Shown here one piece after another: positions 52,080-62,314 of a stretch of DNA of 64,000 nucleotides. The notes below the pieces were generated by a model. That model had not been told where the DNA came from and did not search any database. It worked only from the letters and a program-made list of their open reading frames with translations. The DNA is taken from contig OY997593.1 of NCBI GenBank assembly GCA_963921825.1, forward strand, positions 49,708,039-49,772,038, read 5' to 3'. This stretch comes from Erodium maritimum. Lineage: Eukaryota > Streptophyta > Magnoliopsida > Geraniales > Geraniaceae. The stretch's first letter is position 1. Each line of letters opens with the position of its first letter. A program made the position numbers and the translations under genes.

Positions 52080-52592
52080 TAAACTCTAAAAAACTCAACA
52101 AATCTACTTAGATGTGCCTAGTTCAATCATTCTAACTACTGAATGCCAACGATAAATATGGTCACCGATAATTAAGGCAACTACATAGAACATCAAATCA
52201 CGATATTATGGTAATACTCACGCGTAAGTATATTCTGTACATGTGAATCTTATCTCACGCTAGATCAATCATGGATCGCTCCAAACATCAATCTACATAG
52301 CACACACAACAATTATGGAAATATTCCTAAATCGTTCGGTCGTCTTGCAACACACAAGAGAATTGAGAAAGACATCCTAGCATATTTCTATCTCGTCAAT
52401 CGTCAATAGGTATGAATGTGGAAAATCCTAGATAAGTTCACTAAATGGCTAAAGATTGCATTTTTACCAAAACTAACCTAGAATTCGATATACACCCAAG
52501 AGATAAAATAGCTAGTACATGAAATCGGGTTCAAAAAACATAATAATTCGAACACAAAATAAGATAACAACGATTAAACATTGAGTAGCTTA
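52080..52592. repeat. Continuation of the 140-bp repeat and host flank
   Basis: 52080-52235 continues the repeat interrupted by the solo LTR (TCTACTTAGATGTGCCTAG). The rest to 52592 is AT-rich without a gene and is the target into which the Mutator-like element at 52602 inserted. Confidence 0.55.
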
Positions 52593-52864
52593 AATATAGA
52601 TGGGTTAAATACTTTTTGGCAGCGTTATGTTCGGTCCACGAACGTTTTGGCACCCTTATGGTTTTTTATTCCAATTTGTACCCTTATGTTCGGTCCACGG
52701 ACGGAATTAGCATATTTCGTTAGAAAACAAATAGAATATTCTTCTAATTTAGTCATGTGACCCCATGTGCAGTTAAGTAGAGTGTGAAATGACAATTTTC
52801 CCTTATCTAGTTTAGCCTTAAGAATTTCAAATGGGAAATTACCATTCTGCCCTTATTTAAAAAT

Positions 52865-53354
52865 GGGTTTACTCCATGTCCTAACCTCGTACTACACTTA
52901 ATTGTCAAATCCGCACCCAAGCTTTGGAAAATTGTCAAATAGTAACGAATTTCAAAACTGAATTATTAAAAATCAAAAAGTACTGTTTGAATTGACTTTT
53001 TCCGTGAACAGTGAATCACGTGCTGCCCACGTGACTCATTTTATAATGGAGCTTGCGCGAGCTGAGGTCACGAAGAGATGAAATTCGAAGCTTGGACACA
53101 AAGAGATGAAGTTCGAAGAGCTGAGATGAAGAGATTAGGTCACAAAGAGATGAAATTAGGCCAAGTTCACATCCGTAGGAAGAACATATTTGAGGGTAAA
53201 CTCGACTTTTCACTTGTCCAAGTTAACGTCCGTTTAAAATTAGAAACAATTGGCAATTTCAGTTAATTGACCGTTACTACATGGCAATTTCAATCGTACA
53301 TCGTTTGGAATTAACAATTTCTGAAAGTTGGGCGTTAGGACATGGAGTAACCCC
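52865..53354. mobile_element. Mutator-like MITE inside the larger Mutator-like element
   Basis: The ends GGGTTTACTCCATGTCCTAA and TTAGGACATGGAGTAACCCC are inverted and flanked by a perfect nine-base duplication TTTAAAAAT (52856-52864 and 53355-53363). The centre has direct repeats of GAGATGAA(A/G)TTCGAAG. No gene. Confidence 0.9.
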
Positions 53355-53479
53355 TTTAAAAATTAATATAATTAAGAAATAATTATAAAATAAAAAATTA
53401 ATTAATTGTAAAACAAAAAAAGATTAAAAAAAATCAGAAATAATTATAATAATATTATTTAATTAATAAAAAAACATAA

Positions 53480-54050
53480 AACCTAGAGACTCGGCTTCAT
53501 TATCCTCAGACCTATCATTTCACAGACTTCTCGCAAAACCCTTTTGTTCATCTCTCTTGCTCTTAGGTCGACGAGGTGTTGGCGGCAGCGATGAGACCGC
53601 GGCGGCGAGGAAAAGGCGACGATGAGGAGAAGGTCTATTGGCTTGGCCGTGGTCCAGAACCCTGAACCCGTGTCCAGATCTCCCTCGTCGAACTTCTTCT
53701 GCTCTGTACACAAAGGCTCTGAATCGTGACGAGGAGCGGCGGTAAGGGGTTCCAGCGAGGAGCTACGACGAGGGGTTCCGACGAGGAGTGGCGTCAAGGG
53801 GTTTCGTCGAGGAGCGACGACGAGGGGTTCGATCTTTTTCTACGCCTCTGCCTCGGCTTCATCTCTGCTCGGTCTCGAGTTTCCCACGACTGCGGGGACT
53901 CGACTTCGGTGCTTGGTGCTAAGTCTAGAGGACCTTTTGGAGTTCCGAGGTGGAGGTTGTAGAAGTCCCAACCCGAGGGCATCGACGTCTGACCGAGGTC
54001 CAAACCTACAAAACATGTTCTTCCCTATCTTCTTCGCCAGCTCCAGATCT
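53480..54050. other. GC-rich stretch inside the Mutator-like element
   Basis: A GC-rich island between AT-rich flanks with overlapping frames on both strands (for example minus 53483-53797 and plus 53726-53962). It has threefold repeats of GAGGAGCGACGACGAGGGG-like units. It could be a captured host gene fragment (Pack-MULE behaviour), but I recognise no protein family. Confidence 0.4.
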
Positions 54051-54228
54051 GCAAAAATATGTCGATGTTCGTCGATTTAAAACCTTTATGAGCCGATGAG
54101 GATTTCTGATTTATGCTAATACGATTTTGATTTCGATCTGCAAATTAAAATGATTTTGTTTTCGTATTTGATTCGGTTTCTGGATTTTTTTGCGTCAGAT
54201 TCAATTTATGCAGGTTATGCGTTTGTGT

Positions 54229-55014
54229 TAGGGATGGAAACGGGTCGGGTATGGGGAGGGTTTCATGATACCCAACCCGACCCGACCCGATCCCTAAACC
54301 TTCACCCCGACCCCGCCCCGTACCTGAGCTTGCCCCGATCATCCCCGACCCGCCATCACCTCGTTCGGGTCGGGGATTATCCGACCTTAACCCGAAGTGC
54401 ACATGGAACAAAAAGAATAAAGGCTTTAAAAAAAGTATTAGACTAATATAAATCAAAAAAATTGGACCAATTTTTTTTTTACTAATGACAAAGTTCATAA
54501 TGTAAAGCCTAAAATGGGCTTAAATCAGGGAACTCGGAAAATTTTGAACGGGTGGACTTGTTTTTATGGAGTGAGAAATAGAAGTCTTGGTGCAATATGG
54601 GCGATGTGAGACTTTGGGCAACTTTTGGAATTAAATATGAATCATATATAATTATATTAAAGAAACAGATTAGAAAACTCAAAGTCGGGGTAGTTGAGTT
54701 GGTAGAACAACTTCAAAAATCTTGATACTTTGCTGGTTCGAATATCAGTTATTGCCAATTTTATTCTTATCATTTCAACTTTGTGCTTTATATTTATATA
54801 TTAGTAACATAGATATAACACTAAATATTTCTAGATGAGTTGGTAAGGTGGCGTCTCTAATGGCCACCAGGTCTCAAGTTCGAACCATTCCATTGAGTTT
54901 TACTCTAGGCTATGCGTGTACATGGCAGCTTGGAGTTGGCACCCGATCCGAACCCGCCCCGATCGGGTCGGGACAGTCGGGTCCCGTCGGGTTCGGGTCA
55001 ACTTGTCATCCCTA
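54229..55014. mobile_element. hAT-type element (786 bp) inside the Mutator-like element
   Basis: The ends TAGGGATGGAAACGGGTCGG and CTTGTCATCCCTA are imperfect inverted repeats flanked by a perfect eight-base duplication GTTTGTGT (54221-54228 and 55015-55022). Near both ends are many CCCGACCCG words. Two tRNA-like patches are present: TTGAGTTGGTAG with GGTTCGAAT (54688-54745) and GATGAGTTGGTAAGG with AGTTCGAACC (54835-54890). No transposase. Confidence 0.88.
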
Positions 55015-55179
55015 GTTTGTGTGTTCATGTGTCATGTACTACGTTTGTGTGTTCATGTATTATGTCTTGTGCAAATTAATCCTGACGTTTTTTGCATTGG
55101 GTTTTTTTTCAGGAAAGGAATACAGAAACTGAAAAAATTAATGCAAAAATAAAAGAATATATATATATATATGTAGGGA

Positions 55180-55440
55180 AGCTTTCAGGTACACACCACT
55201 CTTAGGATACAAACGGTGCGGGCCATGCAAATCTGCTGAAATAAAATGTAATTACATTTTATTTTGGAGATATTATATTTTGAATATATTTCGTTTCTGT
55301 AAATCAAAAATAGTTTAGTCTACGTAAATGTAAATCGGAAATGTAAATCTACAGAAAATAATTTGTAATTACATTTCATTTCCGCAGATTTACATGGTCC
55401 GCACCATTTGTATCCTAAGAATGGTGTGTACCTGAAAGCT
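55180..55440. mobile_element. Small inverted-repeat element
   Basis: AGCTTTCAGGTACACACCA at the left is mirrored as TGGTGTGTACCTGAAAGCT at the right, with arms of about 58 bases including TAGGATACAAACGGTGCG (one or two mismatches). It is flanked by TA microsatellites, so a target duplication cannot be read. 261 bp, no gene. Confidence 0.8.
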
Positions 55441-55724
55441 ATTATATATATATATATATCTTACATAAATAATGAAATTATTATGACAATAAAAAAATTA
55501 TATTTTAATAAATAAAAATTATCAAAATTTAAAAATAATTATGAACAAAATATTTATATAAATATTTTTTAATATGAAATATTATATAAAAAATAAATTA
55601 TTAATTATTTTAATAAAATTAATGATATTATTATAAATTAATTAATGTATTTATAAATTAGTAAAGCATTAATAATAAAGAGGGGTAAAATAGTATTTTA
55701 ACTCATAAGACAACTTCATTTGAA

Positions 55725-56624
55725 ATGTCAAAGGGTAAAACAGTCCATTCACATAATTCTATTAGTTTTTTAATCCCAACGGCTCAAATCGTTCGTGAAC
55801 CGAACATAAGGGTAGCTAATTGGGATAAAAAAATTATAAGGGTACTAAATCGTTCGTGGACCGAACATAAAGGTACCAAAAAGTATTTAACCCAATATGA
55901 ACGTCGTTTTCTTGAACTCCATGATATCAGAGTTGAACCAAGACAACCAGTTTCCCAGAAATATAGTTGGCAAGTAACGCCCCTCCAACTATTGCAATTT
56001 GGCCGTCAAGGTTCGATGGGAACAGAGAAGCTTTGGACACCTTTGAAGAGAAAGAAGAACTCAAGTGTCAGCCGGAATCCTCACGGTAACCTTGCTGATT
56101 TCGTTGGTTTTTGTTCGGATTTGGTGTCGCTGTACGAAGATTTTCGATCCATAGTGGCTCCGGCAAATAAGCGTCACAAGGTTGGCCGGGTCAAAGGAGG
56201 TGGTGCGCCGGCGAAGTTGCAACACCGAGCTCCGGTTTCTAAAGCAAGGACGGGGAGGCAGGAACCATCTTCTGAACCTACTATTGATCCTTCTATCCCT
56301 GTGAACGCTGGTTCACACAAAGGGGAGCCAACCGGAGACACCGTCAAACCAGTGATTCGCCGTCGACGTCGTCCGATCCTTTACGAGGTGAGTGACACAG
56401 AGCTTTACGTTCGAAACTTACCTTACCCCTTGTCGGACGATTGGTTTCGGGACAAGTTCTCTGAGTTCGGCGACATAGCTTCCTGCTCCCTGTTGAAGAG
56501 AGTGAACAAGACAGGGCGTTTCTTCGGTTTTGTCCGTTATACGACGCCCAAGGCTGCATTCCAGGCCCTATCCCCCGTTCCGGTTTCTAACCGGTTTACA
56601 TGTTTGAATCCGAATAGGAATTAG
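55725..56624 (+). CDS. Chimeric open frame with an RNA recognition motif
   Basis: An open frame of 299 codons. Residues 1-58 come from the end of the Mutator-like element; residues 59-299 come from the retroposon inserted at 55899. Residues about 226-282 form a canonical RRM with RNP2 LYVRNL (227-232) and RNP1 RFFGFVRY (265-272). Upstream are basic stretches (KRKK at 108-111, IRRRRRP at 211-217). The last 15 residues (SPVPVSNRFTCLNPN...) match the end of the AT-hook frame at 37834. RRM proteins bind single-stranded RNA; in LINE ORF1 proteins an RRM packages the element's RNA. No stop interrupts it, but expression is unknown. Confidence 0.55.
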   Translation: MSKGKTVHSHNSISFLIPTAQIVREPNIRVANWDKKIIRVLNRSWTEHKGTKKYLTQYERRFLELHDIRVEPRQPVSQKYSWQVTPLQLLQFGRQGSMGTEKLWTPLKRKKNSSVSRNPHGNLADFVGFCSDLVSLYEDFRSIVAPANKRHKVGRVKGGGAPAKLQHRAPVSKARTGRQEPSSEPTIDPSIPVNAGSHKGEPTGDTVKPVIRRRRRPILYEVSDTELYVRNLPYPLSDDWFRDKFSEFGDIASCSLLKRVNKTGRFFGFVRYTTPKAAFQALSPVPVSNRFTCLNPNRN

Positions 56625-56762
56625 GCAACATTTACGTCTTGTATTTCTTATTCTGCTTCTGTATTGGTTGAAGGAAGATGTTCGTTTTGGATCTTTTCTT
56701 GCTTTGTTCTATATCCATATATAACATTTGCTTAATAAAAATTTTAGCTTATCAAAAAAAAA
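55899..56762 (+). mobile_element. LINE-tailed retroposon inserted at the Mutator element's end
   Basis: It has a 3' poly(A) run (ending near 56762) after TTTTAGCTTATCAAAAA and a perfect 14-base target duplication ATTTAACCCAATAT (55885-55898 and 56763-56776). The duplication spans the last bases of the Mutator-like element and part of its own target copy. It is 864 bp, either 5'-truncated or a short non-autonomous family. Its 3' UTR matches that of 37697-37834. Confidence 0.88.
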
Positions 56763-56780
56763 ATTTAACCCAATATAGAT

Positions 56781-57249
56781 AAATGCCCATACAAGCATCT
56801 GGATGCTAATTTAGCTCAACGAACCTAAATCATGCCATAAACATCACCAACACCAAAATAACCATCAATCCATGCATTAAATTAGACTAAATCAACATTT
56901 ACACAATACTCATGACCAAGGATTCAAATCCAAGGTCATGGATTCAAAATCCTACTCAAGCATGCCAAAAAACCTAACTTTATAGCAAAACTAGATAAGG
57001 GTATAGAGATTATGACATAGATTGAGTTGAAAAACCCAATAAAAAAAAACTCATTTAGTTTGCAAACGCACCATCTCTAACTCTCAAATGATTCAACACA
57101 TGAAAATGGAGAATTTGGAGATGGTGGGAGACTTATAGATGCTTGAAACCTCATTGAATCGTCAAAACTATGGCCTTAGATGATAGATCTTGCTCCCAAA
57201 AATGAAGAACAAGCAAGAACACTAGAGAGAAATATGAAACTAGCTAAAA
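56781..57249. other. Retroelement-like spacer without a gene
   Basis: Continues the target sequence of the Mutator-like element. It has phrases such as CCATGCATTAAATTAGACTA and CACATGAAAATGGAG but no frame or structure I can name. Confidence 0.35.
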
Positions 57250-58660
57250 TTTGATTGTGATGTAAAAATCTAATGCCGTAATAATAATCCTTTCTACTCT
57301 ATATCTAAGTTGAGGTGAAATCGGCTACAAACCACTCTTAACCTAAAAACTAGAGAACCAATCCTAGCCACACACACCTAAGATCCAACATTCACCATGA
57401 TGTCACATCATCACCCAAATTTCACCCAAATTCATGCCACTTTCATCCTTTCTCACACAAGCAAGGGCATAATTGTAAAAGCATGGTGCCATGTGGACAA
57501 GTGTCTATTTTTCTTCACCAATTGACTATTTTAATATTTCCCGATTCGTTTGAACTCCGATTAGCTTCAAACTTGCGCCAATATTGTTAGTTTTTCAAGT
57601 GCTTTATATCAAGATCAATCATGAATATATTTTGAAGCACGAAAATAAAAAGGTATATCGGGGTGATAAAAATAATGTTGAGTGTTGATAAATTTTCACT
57701 AATAAATGTTTTATATCGGAGGTATGAAACTAGTGCTAAATGTTGATAAAAACATGTACTGAGGTGATAAAAACCATGTTCAATTTTGATAATAAGTGTG
57801 ATAAACTAGAGTTTAGCGTTTCTAAAAAAACATGTGATGGGGTGATAAAAACATATGTAATTTAATGGTAAACATATTGTTTAGTGTTGATAAAACTAGT
57901 GTTCATAAAAACACGTGATGAGGTGATAAAAATCATGTTCGGTTTTGGAAAATGAGGTGATAAAACTAGTGTCCAATGTTGATAAAACCAGTGTAAAGTG
58001 TTGATAAAACCAATGTAAAGTGTTGATAAAAATTATCCAGATATAATTTTTTTATAAATCAACCCCGAAATAATTCTTTTTGCGTGCTTCAAAAAAAACA
58101 TGGGAGTGATAAAACACACATCATTTAATGATAAACCTAGTGTTTGGTGTTGATAAAACTAGTGTTCATAAAAAGTACGTGATGATGTGATAAAATCATG
58201 ATCAGTTTTGGAAATGAGGTGATAAACCCAGTGCAAAGTGTTGATAAAACCAGTGTAACAGTGTTGATAAAAATTATCCATGTATAATTTTTTTTAAATC
58301 AGTCCCGAAATAATTTTTTTTTCGTGGTTTAAAATATATTCATGAGTGATCTTGATAGAAATCCCTTGAAAAAACAAAACTAATGGCGCAAGTGTGAAGT
58401 CAATCGGAGTTCAAACGAAGTGGGAAAAATTAAATTAGTGAATTGGTAAAAAAATAATATTATAGTTTTACTAAAAAGCCCTTCTCACTTACTAAAAAGT
58501 GCTGTTTTTTTTTGCAGTCAAAAACTCAATTATATCTCATCCCTCCATTCTTAAAATAGATGACTTAGATCGGTTCTCTAGTTTCTAAGTTAAGACATGG
58601 TTTGTATTTGATTTCTCCTCATCTAAGTTATAGTAAAGAAAAAACATTGATCTGCTTCAA
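57250..58660. mobile_element. Large fold-back element with GATAAAA arrays
   Basis: The left arm (about 57280-57650) and right arm (about 58313-58640) are inverted copies. Shared blocks are TCGTTTGAACTCCGATT, CTTGCGCC, ATCAAGATCA(A/C)TCATGAAT and, farther out, GGTTCTCTAGTTT. Between them is an array of words like GTGTTGATAAAACTAGTGT and GAGGTGATAAAA, with a direct duplication of about 270 bases (57820-58095 and 58095-58340). The outer ends and target duplication are not clear. No coding sequence. Confidence 0.7.
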
Positions 58661-59333
58661 ATTCACGCGACCTGGAGAAGGAAAGCCAGCAGCTAAAGCG
58701 TAGGACCACGTGCGAATTAGACCACAAGAGCATTGTGAAACCAGGAGCGCCAGCCGTTGATCACACGGTCAAGTGATCTAACAGTTGGAAGCTAAGGACA
58801 ACATATGTAAATCCAACGGCTTGCAGACAGGTCAGCAGATCAAACAACAAAAAGACACGCGAGTGCACGACAAGGCTTGAGTTGTGCCATATCGGAGTGA
58901 AGCGCTGGACAACTTTCCCAATTTTTATACTATATGCTTCTATCTCTCGTACCCGCTCCGTATGTGCCCCGCTCAACCTTGTTCTTACGCTAATATGTTT
59001 CTCTTTTTGCGACATACAAAACAAGACCAATGATGAATATATTTGGAACATTTGAAAAATATCGACAATGAACGAGGTTTTACGTCATTATTACATAAAG
59101 ATAAAAATATAAAAACGATGCACAAACAAAACAAAAATATAGGGAAAATAGTCAAATAAGTAAGACAAATTTATGCTCATTACCTCGCGAGTAGCGCCAA
59201 CTGCGTCGGCAACATCAATTTTTTTTCTTCCTATTTAAACAGCAAACTCCTATTCAATTTTGACACACATATACCAATTCTCTCATTCTACTACTCTCAT
59301 CTTTCTCAATCTTCATTTTTTAAGTTTGGAAAT
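58661..59333. other. Spacer upstream of the fourth Harbinger-type ORF1
   Basis: No gene seen. 59225-59330 looks like a 5' leader (TATTTAAACAGC, CTCATTCTACTACTCTCATC) for the following ORF1 relic. The rest shows no convincing structure. Confidence 0.35.
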
Positions 59334-60334
59334 GGATGCTTTCAATCATTTCTTGTTCGAAGTCTAAGATTACGTCCTAGAAACACAAGAGTATTTCCCT
59401 CGAAACCAAGAGTCTGTCCCGAGAATTCAAGAAAGTCCGCTCGATAATATCGGAGTGGAGGTATTTTTGAGTCTCCATACTACCCAAAGTTCGCAACCAC
59501 CTACAAACCAATCGAGCCAGATGAAATCGAAAAAGGCATGCACAAAATGGAGCGTCGAGGAGGATATCCGTCTTTAACGCGCATGGATGGTAAATTCGTA
59601 CGATTCAATACGAGGAAATAATAAGAGGAACATGAAGTAATGGAATGACATAGGGAGGGAAGGCATTGCGTTGCGGGGACCAAATGATCTGTTGCAATCC
59701 GATAAGAATTGCAAGGACCACTAGAATAACGCCAACCTACGAGTGATGAAGTTCCAAGGGCACTACGAACGCACCATCAAAGATCACCGAAGCGGTCGAT
59801 TAGATGACCAAATTATGTAGTTGGCCGATGAATTATAAATGACTACAAAAGGGACTTCCTTTGGAAACATTGGTGGAAACTTGTCCGAAATGAAAACAAA
59901 TGGCGACTCGACACTTTGGAGTCACTGAAGCAGTGGAGAATGAAGAACCCTTCGAACCAACGTCGCCTTTACATCCTTCAAGAAAATCAAGCAAGGGAAG
60001 TTGGGAAGACACACCTGGGGACGACAGTGAGCGCACTATGGAGATGAGCTTTGCTTCGAATAGCCGACCTATTGATCAGAACGCTGCAAAAGCTACAAGG
60101 CTCAAAGGTAAAGTTTATGCGTTGGAGGCAAAGCAGAATGCAATAAGTATTATGGAGGCAAAACAAATAGTCTGCAATGCGTTCGAATTAAAACTCGAAC
60201 TCATCGCTGACCACCAGCCGCACTTTGAGATGATCAAAGAGGAGAGGGCCAAGGACACTTCGACCATGACTCCTGAGGATCTTGCGATCCACTATGATAC
60301 CCTTGCGATGTTGTCACAAAAGATTGGAATGTGA
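59334..60334 (+). pseudogene. PIF/Harbinger-type ORF1, fourth copy
   Basis: It starts MDAFNHFLFEV then a stop. The SANT-like part reads ACTKWSVEEDIRL, a stop, AWMVNSYDSIRGNN, and later NANLRVMKFQGHYERTI and KRDFLWKHWWKLVRNENKW in a shifted frame. The downstream open stretch 59900-60334 has the acidic, Lys-rich tail ending MLSQKIGM. Several stops and frameshifts interrupt it. The order of motifs matches 41102-42267. Confidence 0.65.
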
Positions 60335-60810
60335 CGTTCGGTGTTTCTCCTGCAAGTTCTGTCGTTATTTTTCAATTTCATATTTCATTTCGTAGTTTAA
60401 ATATCCGTTCTTTTATCCCTTTAAAGTAATGAATTTTTATCTTTTAATTTATGATTTCTCGTTACATTTTCCCGTTACAATTTTTCTATGCATTTCCGTT
60501 CAATTTCCATTGAAATACACCATAATTTTAATGACATTTCGGCAACATTTCACATGCATTTCACTTTCATTCAATTCTCTTTATTTTGAGTGAAATAATT
60601 ACCCAACACATTGAAAAAGAACAAACTACCCTTGGTAGGGTCGGAGGTTCGATGTCATTTTCCCCACCTCCCCACATATACATTCATCATCCTCCATAAT
60701 ATTTCATCACTACTTCCGCCACCGGCTCCTCTCTACCCAAATTCCTCCACCAATTTTCCATCAAATCTTGCTTCAACCAAACCGTCAAAGAATCTCTAGC
60801 GTCGAAACAA

Positions 60811-61180
60811 CCTATGGTCCCCCAAAAATGAAACGGTGTTGTGTCTTGTTTGGCTTTAACATTCACGTCCGAGACCCAACATCCGATATTGGTTGGATGT
60901 TTACAAAAACTTCGTCCAAAATGGACCGACTATTGTGTCACTACAAACCGAAAGGAAAGTGAAGGACCAGTAGCAAAGGTCATACGTAAAGGTGAAGCGT
61001 TTCAATTTAATCTACCGTGAAATGTTTCATGATCGACAGCCGGGTCAAACCAATGCCCAACTCATAGCGTTGGCTGTGACGATTTACCGGGAGCAACATA
61101 ATCAAGTTTTCACCAAGTTCGACTGGTGGAATCTCATCAAAGACCTTCCCATGTGGCTACAATATTACAACGAAATATAA
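60811..61180 (+). pseudogene. Fifth Harbinger-type ORF1 fragment
   Basis: Frames read WTDYCVTTNRKES and then, at 60992-61180, RREMFHD-like residues and QLIALAVTIYREQHNQVF, WWNLIKDLPMW. These match the second half of the trihelix-like domain (compare KRDFLWKHWWKLVRN in the fourth copy). A stop follows the first residues (MVPQK). The element's right end is probably at 61448, where CAGAAGATACTC is followed by TTA. Confidence 0.55.
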
Positions 61181-61606
61181 ATTGTTGTTAACCTATGTTT
61201 AGTTTCCGTTTCAGTATTAATAAATCGTGTAATGTATGTTTCGTTTTTATAATAAAAGTGTTATGTTTTTTTTTTATGTTTATTACTAATTTATTCTATC
61301 AGCCTACATTATCAGCCAACAAAAACAAGGTCTATAAATGAATTTTTTTTAGCCACGTTGAAAAAGGAGAGAGACGCAAATCATTAATTTTTTATTATAT
61401 CAATCTCCTCTTTTCAGCCAACAAAAATGTTAATGACAGAAGATACTCTTAGTAAGTCTCACTAATGTGGAATACAATTTAAATTAAAGAGTTTAGGCTC
61501 ATTATTCTAAACCTTTAGTAAGTTTTACCGATTTGAAACACAATTTAAATTAAAAAGTTTAGACTCATTATTATGAACCGTTCATATATAAACCCCTTAA
61601 ACCTTA

Positions 61607-62260
61607 GAGCATCTCCAACGTCTGATGTTGAGCTGGCGGTGATGAGTCGACGGAGGTGAACTGACGGGGAGCTGGCGGGGAGGTGCTGAGGCAACGTTGG
61701 CGGTGAGGACCGACGCTAAGCTCACCGCTGGCTCTCACCGCCAGTGCGAACAGACATAAAATATGAAAACCCTATAAAATGATCTTGAAAATAAAAATTT
61801 GGGTTTTCAAAATATCAAAATTTACTTTCCTTTTCTTGAAAATGTGTATAAATATCTACACCTGAATCAAACAAAAACACACTTGAGCTTCTCTTCTCCT
61901 ACATTTGACATATTTCTCTCTTTTTTTTTTGATCGAAATGGCCAATTCCCGTGCCAACGTGTTTGAATTGGAGAGTATTTTGGATGAAGTACTCGATGGA
62001 TTCATGTCGAGTGAGTACGTTCAGAAGTTGTTAGACGAGACGATGTCCGAAGTTCAACCACGAAAGCGAAGCTATATCGCACGAGACCGTGAACCTGCGC
62101 ACGAAAATTTAATGACCGACTAATTTAGTGTGAACCCTGTCTACAAGGAGGTGCAGTTCCTTCGTCGATTAAGAATGCCAAAGGCTGTGTTCCTCCGCAT
62201 TGTTCATGCATTGGAGGATAACGATGCGTACTTCAAGCAACAGTTAGACGCCCTGGGTAG
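61607..62260 (+). pseudogene. PIF/Harbinger-type transposase, first exon
   Basis: The element end GAGCATCTCCAACG follows TTA (61604-61606). The frame starts at 61938 (MANSRANVFELESILDEV) and carries RKRSYIARDREPAHENLM, a TAA where Tyr is usual, then FSVNPVYKEVQFLRRLRM and FLRIVHALEDNDAYF, ending LGR at a GT splice donor (62261). This is the conserved N-terminal region of plant Harbinger transposases, which cut and rejoin the element at TTA targets. The catalytic DDE part would lie in later exons, which are absent because a gypsy LTR occupies the intron and the window ends. Confidence 0.8.
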
Positions 62261-62314
62261 GTAATCTTTATCTCCTCATAAAAAAAATGTACTACAACCA
62301 TTAGGCAATAGAGT

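Larger units (their letters stand above)
52602..55893. mobile_element. Mutator-like element (3.3 kb) with nested insertions
   Basis: The ends GGGTTAAATACTTTTTGG and CCAAAAAGTATTTAACCC are inverted, with arms of about 150 bases sharing CGTTCGTGGACCGAACATAA. The nine-base duplication AATATAGAT lies at 52593-52601; the right copy is split by a retroposon: AATAT at 55894-55898 and the whole AATATAGAT at 56772-56780. Inside lie another Mutator MITE (52865-53354), a hAT element (54229-55014) and a small inverted-repeat element (55180-55440). No transposase is visible. Confidence 0.9.

Noticed and set aside
54688-54745. Possible tRNA gene
   Set aside because: A- and B-box-like words are present but the acceptor and anticodon stems do not pair, and it lies within a hAT element.
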